Shown here piece by piece: positions 20,959 to 25,261 of a stretch of 25,261 nt of DNA. The translations under genes and the position numbers were made by a program. The first letter of the stretch is position 1. Each line of letters starts with the position of its first letter. The notes beneath the pieces were generated by a model. It ran no database searches. It was not told the origin of the DNA and was given only the letters and a program-made list of their open reading frames with translations. Origin of the DNA: Bacteroidales bacterium UBA5762 (GTDB taxonomy: Bacteria > Bacteroidota > Bacteroidia > Bacteroidales > TTA-H9); the NCBI GenBank assembly GCA_002418865.1, contig DIEY01000072.1, positions 26,286-51,546 of the forward strand, in the 5' to 3' direction.

Positions 20959-23900
20959 TCAATTTGAGGTTTCATCATTCAAATGGGTTCTCAGTAATTT
21001 TTCCACTTCACGAATACTTATTTGTTTTCGCAAGGCATAGTCTTGTACCTGATCAACATTTATTTTTCCAACATTAAAATATTGTGACTGTGGATGCGAA
21101 AAATAGTAACCACAAACCGAAGCCGCTGGGTACATGGCATAATTCGTAGTAAGGCTTATACCTATTTGTTTTTCGGCATCGAGCATTTCGAATAAAGTGA
21201 CTTTCTCGGAATGATCGGGACAGGCAGGATAGCCCGGCGCTGGCCTAATGCCCTGATATTTTTCTTTCAAGATGTCTTCTATCGATAGATTTTCATCCGG
21301 AGCATACGCCCAAAACTCAGTCCTTATTCTTTTATGAAGTAATTCGGCAAAAGCTTCAGCCAAACGGTCGGCCAAAATTTTAAGCATTATACTACTGTAA
21401 TCATCATGATTTTCTTCGAATTTGTCGAGTTGATCTTCTATACCTAAGCCGGCGGTCACGGCAAATGCGCCGATGTAATCCGTGCATTGGCTTTCTTTAG
21501 GTGCTATAAAATCAGACAAACATAAATTGGGGATCCCAAAGGGTTTTTTCTCTTGATTTCTCAGAAAATGCAATATTTTCCATGCCTTGCCGTCGGGCTG
21601 ATAAACTTCTATACTATCGCCCACACTGTTTGCTGGTAATATAAAAAAAGCTGCATTAGCCTGAAGCCATTTATTCTGAATAATCTTTTGAAGCATTTCC
21701 TTTGCGTCGGCGAATAATTTTTTAGCTTCTTCTCCTTTTACCGCATCATCGAAAATGTAAGGATATTTTCCGTTGATACGCCAAGCATGGAAAAAGAAGG
21801 TCCAATCAATAAAGGAAGAAATTTCTTTAAGATCATAGTCGCGAAAATACTTTATACCTATAAATGCAGGCTGATAAATGAATTGTTGATCCCAATCCAG
21901 TTTTAGGCGATTATCTCTTGCCTGACTTAAAGGAAGGTATATAGGAGAATTGTTTTTTGTGGCTTCGTATTTTTCACGAAGATTTCTGTATTTTAACTGG
22001 ATGTCGGCCCAAAACTTTTGTTGTGTTGAATCATTCATTAATTGATTGGCTATATTTACGGCGAGTGAGGCATCTTTCACATAAACGACGGGGAAGGATC
22101 TTTTGGGGGCTATACGCAAAGCCGTATGCAATTCACTCGTAGTAGCTCCTCCAATTAATAAAGGTTGGGTAATTCCTCTAATTTCCATTTCTTCAGCCAC
22201 AAGACACATCTCTTCGAGGGAAGGAGTTATCAGGCCGCTGAGCCCGATAATATCTACCTTTTCTTCAACCGCAGTTTCAAGAATAGTTTTAGCAGGAACC
22301 ATTACCCCTAAGTCGACGACTTCATAATTATTGCACGATAAGACTACTTTCACAATATTTTTCCCAATATCATGAACATCGCCTTTAACGGTAGCTAGGA
22401 GTATCTTCCCGGCTGGGGATTGTACTATTCCGTTAGCTCTTTTTTCTTTCTCGAGGTAAGGCGTAAGAAAATCTACGGCTTTTTTCATCACCCTGGCAGC
22501 CCTGATCACCTGAGGAAGAAACATTTTCCCAGAACCAAACAGCTCTCCTATATGGTTCATTCCATCCATCAATGGTCCTTCGATGATTTGAAGCGCAGAA
22601 GGATAAATCTCGAGAGCTTCCTTTATATCTTCTTCCAGAAAATCGTTTATTCCTTTTATCAAGGCATGCTCGAGACGTTTTTCCAATGAATCATTTCTCC
22701 AGTTATGGGTTATGAGGCCTTCGTTTTCGGCTTTTTCGCTATGCTGGCTCGCATACATCACCAAACGATTCGTGGCATCTTTTCGGCGGTTTAAAATTAC
22801 ATCTTCTACCAGTGTAAGCAAGGGTTCGGGAATTTCTTCATACACGGGCAAAGCCCCGGCATTCACTATACCCATATCGAGTCCGGCCTGTATGGCATGA
22901 TAAAGAAAAACAGAATGCATGGCTTCACGTACACTGTCGTTTCCACGAAAACTAAACGAAAGATTGCTAATTCCTCCACTAGTTCTCGCCCCAGGCAAAT
23001 TTTCTTTAATCCATTTCACGGCTCTGATAAAATCCACAGCATAATTATTATGTTCGCTCATGCCCGTGGCAATAGCCAATACATTGGCATCGAATATAAT
23101 ATCGCTTGCATGAAAACCCACTTGCTGGGTTAATAGATGATATGCTCTCTGGCAGATGGAGATTCTTCTTTCGAAAGTATCGGCTTGCCCATTTTCATCG
23201 AAAGCCATAACTACAACTGCTGCACCATAATCCAGAATAGTCTGTGCATGATGCAGGAAGATTTCTTCTCCCTCTTTAAGACTGATGGAATTGACAATAC
23301 ATTTCCCTTGAGTACATTGCAAGCCCGCCTCGATAACACTCCATTTTGAAGAATCTATCATTAAAGGAATTCTTGCAATTTCGGGGTCGGACATGAGATG
23401 CTGAAGAAATTTTTTCATGCAGCTTTCAGAATCCAGAAGGGCGTCGTCCATATTGATATCGAGAATTTGAGCTCCGTTTTCGACTTGCTGACGAGCCACT
23501 TGAAGAGCTTCTTCAAATTTATCTTCTCGAATAAGGCGAGCAAATTTTTTGGAACCGCTTACATTGGTTCGTTCTCCAATATTGATGAAGTTGCTTCCCG
23601 GAAACTGTACCAAAGGGTCTAGGCCGCTGAGTGTAAGCGCCTCAGGACGAGGAGCCGGAAGATGCGGCTGGGAACGACTTACCATTTCCGCGAGATTTCG
23701 GATATGATCAGGAGTCGTGCCGCAACATCCACCAATGATATTCACTTTCGAAGCAATGAGAAGAGGTTCGAGATCATGAGCCATTTCAATGGGCGATTGC
23801 TCATATTCGCCAAATTGATTGGGCAGGCCTGCATTGGGATAAACACTGATGTAAAAAGGTGCTTTCGAAGCAATTTCCTCTATAAATGGCCTGAGTTGCG

Positions 23901-24672
23901 AGGCTCCCATCGAACAATTGAAACCTATACTCAATAGTTCGGCATGAGATAAAGAAATAAGAAATGCTTCGGGTGTTTGGCCAGAGAGGGTACGACCACT
24001 GGCATCGCTAATCGTCCCCGAAACCATGATGGGGAATTTACGTTTTTGCCCACCCGCAGTAATGATGATGTCTTTCCCTTTGGCCCGAAGAACCCTTTCA
24101 CAAGCCATCAAAGCCGCTTTGGCATTTAAAGTATCGAAAATGGTTTCGATCAACAGCATATCTACACCACCATCGAGCAAAGCCTCAACCTGAGTAATAT
24201 AGGCTTCTTCCATCTGCTTAAAACTTACGTCTCGGTAACCTGGGTTATTTACATCGGGCGAAAGTGAAAGAGTTTTATTGGTTGGTCCGATTGATCCGGC
24301 AACGAATCGTGGTTTTGTTGCAGTAGAATATTGTCTAACCAGCTCAACAGCCAGCCGGGCTGCCTCATAATTCATCTGGTAAACAAGATGCTCAAGCTTA
24401 TAATCGGCTTGAGAAATGGCATTGGCATTGAAAGTGTTGGTTTCGATGATATCGGCACCTGCTTCCAGATATTGCCTATGTATTTCCTTGATCAGTTCAG
24501 GCTGAGTGAGGCATAAAATATCGTTGTCTCCTTTCAGCTCGCAAGAGTGAGCTTTCAGAAGTTCTCCCCTAAAATCCTCCTCTTTTAAATGATACTTCTG
24601 TATCATGGTTCCCATGGCTCCGTCCAGCACTAACACTCTCTGCTGAATGATATCATAGATTGTTTTTCCCAT
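20959..24672 (-). CDS. metH: Cobalamin-dependent methionine synthase
   Basis: Transfers the methyl group of 5-methyl-THF through methylcobalamin to homocysteine, making methionine. All four modules are present in 1237 residues. The homocysteine domain (1 to about 335) has zinc ligands C253 (GFNCSMG) and C316, C317 (GGCCGTTPDH). The pterin domain (about 355-620) has NIGERTNVSGSKKF and LDINMDDALLD. The cobalamin cap and binding domain (about 650-880) has GDVHDIGKNI, whose H767 is the lower axial cobalt ligand. The C-terminal SAM-binding reactivation domain (about 900-1237) has RPAPGYPACPDH from 1143 and ends GYYFSHPQSQYFNVG plus a helical tail. The length equals that of complete MetH, so unlike some anaerobes it keeps the reactivation domain. 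It leads the metH-metF operon. The ATG at 24672 lies about 130 bases after the riboswitch terminator. Confidence 0.98.
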   Translation of the reverse strand: MGKTIYDIIQQRVLVLDGAMGTMIQKYHLKEEDFRGELLKAHSCELKGDNDILCLTQPELIKEIHRQYLEAGADIIETNTFNANAISQADYKLEHLVYQMNYEAARLAVELVRQYSTATKPRFVAGSIGPTNKTLSLSPDVNNPGYRDVSFKQMEEAYITQVEALLDGGVDMLLIETIFDTLNAKAALMACERVLRAKGKDIIITAGGQKRKFPIMVSGTISDASGRTLSGQTPEAFLISLSHAELLSIGFNCSMGASQLRPFIEEIASKAPFYISVYPNAGLPNQFGEYEQSPIEMAHDLEPLLIASKVNIIGGCCGTTPDHIRNLAEMVSRSQPHLPAPRPEALTLSGLDPLVQFPGSNFINIGERTNVSGSKKFARLIREDKFEEALQVARQQVENGAQILDINMDDALLDSESCMKKFLQHLMSDPEIARIPLMIDSSKWSVIEAGLQCTQGKCIVNSISLKEGEEIFLHHAQTILDYGAAVVVMAFDENGQADTFERRISICQRAYHLLTQQVGFHASDIIFDANVLAIATGMSEHNNYAVDFIRAVKWIKENLPGARTSGGISNLSFSFRGNDSVREAMHSVFLYHAIQAGLDMGIVNAGALPVYEEIPEPLLTLVEDVILNRRKDATNRLVMYASQHSEKAENEGLITHNWRNDSLEKRLEHALIKGINDFLEEDIKEALEIYPSALQIIEGPLMDGMNHIGELFGSGKMFLPQVIRAARVMKKAVDFLTPYLEKEKRANGIVQSPAGKILLATVKGDVHDIGKNIVKVVLSCNNYEVVDLGVMVPAKTILETAVEEKVDIIGLSGLITPSLEEMCLVAEEMEIRGITQPLLIGGATTSELHTALRIAPKRSFPVVYVKDASLAVNIANQLMNDSTQQKFWADIQLKYRNLREKYEATKNNSPIYLPLSQARDNRLKLDWDQQFIYQPAFIGIKYFRDYDLKEISSFIDWTFFFHAWRINGKYPYIFDDAVKGEEAKKLFADAKEMLQKIIQNKWLQANAAFFILPANSVGDSIEVYQPDGKAWKILHFLRNQEKKPFGIPNLCLSDFIAPKESQCTDYIGAFAVTAGLGIEDQLDKFEENHDDYSSIMLKILADRLAEAFAELLHKRIRTEFWAYAPDENLSIEDILKEKYQGIRPAPGYPACPDHSEKVTLFEMLDAEKQIGISLTTNYAMYPAASVCGYYFSHPQSQYFNVGKINVDQVQDYALRKQISIREVEKLLRTHLNDETSN

Positions 24673-24802
24673 TGGTTTCGATTCGAAGATTAATGATGTA
24701 TTGTAGATGCTATCTTTTCAATTTGTTGATAGAAAAAATACAAAAACGTTCTCTGACGAAAAGGCCATGTAACAGGGCAAAGGAGGGTCTGAAAACGCGC
24801 AT

Positions 24803-24839
24803 AAAAAAGCTCCCTGCCGGGTAAAGGCCCAACAGGGAG
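24803..24839 (-). terminator. Intrinsic terminator of the metH SAM-I riboswitch
   Basis: On the - strand the arms CTCCCTG (24833-24839) and CAGGGAG (24810-24816) pair perfectly. Pairing extends inward through two G-U pairs and GGG/CCC to about 12 bp around a CCTTTA loop. The stem is followed by C and six T (24803-24808). It lies about 40 bases after the aptamer and before metH, the layout of transcriptional-attenuation S-box leaders: SAM bound means termination. Confidence 0.9.
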
Positions 24840-24859
24840 TTTTGAGTCGTACAGAATTA

Positions 24860-24876
24860 CTCAATACTTTATTGAG
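24860..24876 (-). repeat. Hairpin abutting P1 of the SAM-I aptamer
   Basis: CTCAATA / TATTGAG (7 bp, 3-base loop AAG) starts at the base directly after the 3' strand of aptamer helix P1. It could stack on P1 in the SAM-bound state or belong to the anti-terminator switch. It is not itself followed by a T run. Confidence 0.55.
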
Positions 24877-24973
24877 CTTATCTTTCCCAGTTTTAGGGCA
24901 GGAGTTGGCACCTTACCACGAGAGCAGGTTGCCAAGGTTTCACAGGGCCATTCCCTCCACCTTTCTCGATAAG
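24877..24973 (-). ncRNA. SAM-I (S-box) riboswitch aptamer upstream of metH-metF
   Basis: Read on the - strand this 97-base element matches the SAM-I consensus from end to end. P1 is formed by CTTATC (24968-24973) and GATAAG (24877-24882). The kink-turn and core segment is GAGAAAGGTGGAGGGAATGG; GTGAAACCTTGGCAACC is the P2/P3 and SAM-binding side; AAGGTGCCAACTCCTGC is the opposite core strand; and a short P4 (GCCC / TGGG) precedes AAAGATAAG. A terminator follows, so binding of S-adenosylmethionine should stop transcription before metH. The target genes make methionine, the precursor of SAM, which fits feedback control. SAM-I elements are best known in Firmicutes; to my knowledge SAM-II is a commonly cited class in Bacteroidetes. 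Confidence 0.95.
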
Positions 24974-24997
24974 CCACTTCATGTAAAGAACATGCGG

Positions 24998-25005
24998 CAA
25001 AATTA
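24998..25005 (-). promoter_or_regulatory. Candidate -7 element of the metH-metF transcript
   Basis: TAATTTTG on the - strand fits TAnnTTTG and lies 24 bases before P1 of the riboswitch, so the transcript would start close to 24991, just ahead of the aptamer. Between them an inverted repeat CATGT-aaaga-ACATG (24980-24994) covers the probable start site. No TTTG is present at the -33 distance. Confidence 0.4.
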
Positions 25006-25261
25006 TAAAAATTTTAACAATAAGGAATGATTATATTTGGCTCTCAAATAAATAAAAAAGCAAAAAAAGATTATACCTCTTATTAGGTATGGATTTGTTT
25101 AGTGTGTTATGTGTAGTTTTCCAGTTGAATATCCCTTGTCAAGTTTCACAAGGTTGTTTAGACTTTTATTTGATTGCAAGTATAAAATTTTGTTTTTAAA
25201 TATGCAAGGATTTTGCTTAAAAATTTCAGGTTTCAGCATAAACCATGGTTCGGCTTTGCTC

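Larger units (their letters stand above)
24673..25261. other. Long metH leader and gene-free right end of the window
   Basis: No convincing gene lies in these 589 bases. In the metH (-) direction they hold a candidate -7 box (24998-25005), a SAM-I aptamer (24877-24973), a small hairpin (24860-24876), an intrinsic terminator (24803-24839) and then about 130 bases of plain leader before the ATG. Positions 25006-25261 are very AT-rich. They contain a weak hairpin followed by a T run on the - strand (25065-25090) and a frame open to the window edge (25099-25260, -), which is too weak to call. Confidence 0.6.

Noticed and set aside
24842..25030. A 62-residue + strand frame over the riboswitch
   Set aside because: It is antisense to the highly conserved SAM-I aptamer, whose sequence constraints explain the open frame.
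25134..25153. CCTTGT...ACAAGG inverted repeat as a terminator
   Set aside because: The 6-bp stem has an 8-base loop and no T run follows directly on either strand; chance in AT-rich DNA is enough.
1..25261. tRNA genes, insertion sequences, CRISPR arrays, toxin-antitoxin or phage genes
   Set aside because: Gaps were read on both strands. No cloverleaf, T-psi-C-like box, direct-repeat array, terminal inverted repeat with transposase, or recognisable accessory gene was found.

Overview
The window reads as a chromosomal core region of a member of the Bacteroidota (Bacteroidetes), probably near Bacteroidales. Four things point there: an AT-rich base composition; a 1096-residue SecA with the large insert typical of the phylum; a small DUF2795-type protein and a 260-residue conserved hypothetical protein of phylum-restricted type; and, upstream of most genes, the motif TAnnTTTG, the -7 element of the Bacteroidetes primary sigma factor, with few clear Shine-Dalgarno sequences. 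No tRNA, rRNA, insertion sequence, phage gene or CRISPR array was seen. Gene density is high, and nearly every large frame belongs to a recognisable conserved family.

Layout. From 145 to 5640 on the + strand lie maeB (malic enzyme fused to a phosphotransacetylase-like domain), a 559-bp non-coding gap, pckA (ATP-dependent PEP carboxykinase) and mdh. Together they handle the malate / oxaloacetate / pyruvate / PEP node. From 11052 down to 5652 on the - strand is a tight secA-pyrH-hisS run (gaps of 14 and 11 bp). Next, on the - strand, come a separately terminated DUF2795-type gene, a PduO-type cobalamin adenosyltransferase, a LolD/MacB-like ABC ATPase and a class I SAM-dependent methyltransferase. 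A 5-TM membrane protein of unknown function (14010-14510, +) is followed by pheS, a periplasmic cyclophilin-type PPIase and tdk, all on the - strand. A conserved hypothetical gene (16994-17776, +) converges on, and overlaps by 33 bp, a - strand run of mlaE-like permease, mlaF-like ATPase and cvpA. The last block is metH-metF (24672 to 19996, -), preceded by a well-formed SAM-I (S-box) riboswitch and an intrinsic terminator.

How it fits together. MetF makes methyl-tetrahydrofolate and MetH uses it with cobalamin to make methionine. The riboswitch would shut both off when S-adenosylmethionine is plentiful. The adenosyltransferase supplies the other cobalamin coenzyme, so the window shows two branches of B12 use. 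The rest is housekeeping: secretion, UMP kinase, His- and Phe-tRNA synthesis, thymidine salvage, protein folding in the envelope and lipid transport.

This is mostly an ordinary core region and I see no convincing undescribed system. The items best worth a second look are the riboswitch and its expression platform, the recurring TAnnTTTG boxes (which also settle two start codons), several palindromes in intergenic DNA, the two genes of unknown function, and the mlaE/mlaF pair without an adjacent MCE protein gene.
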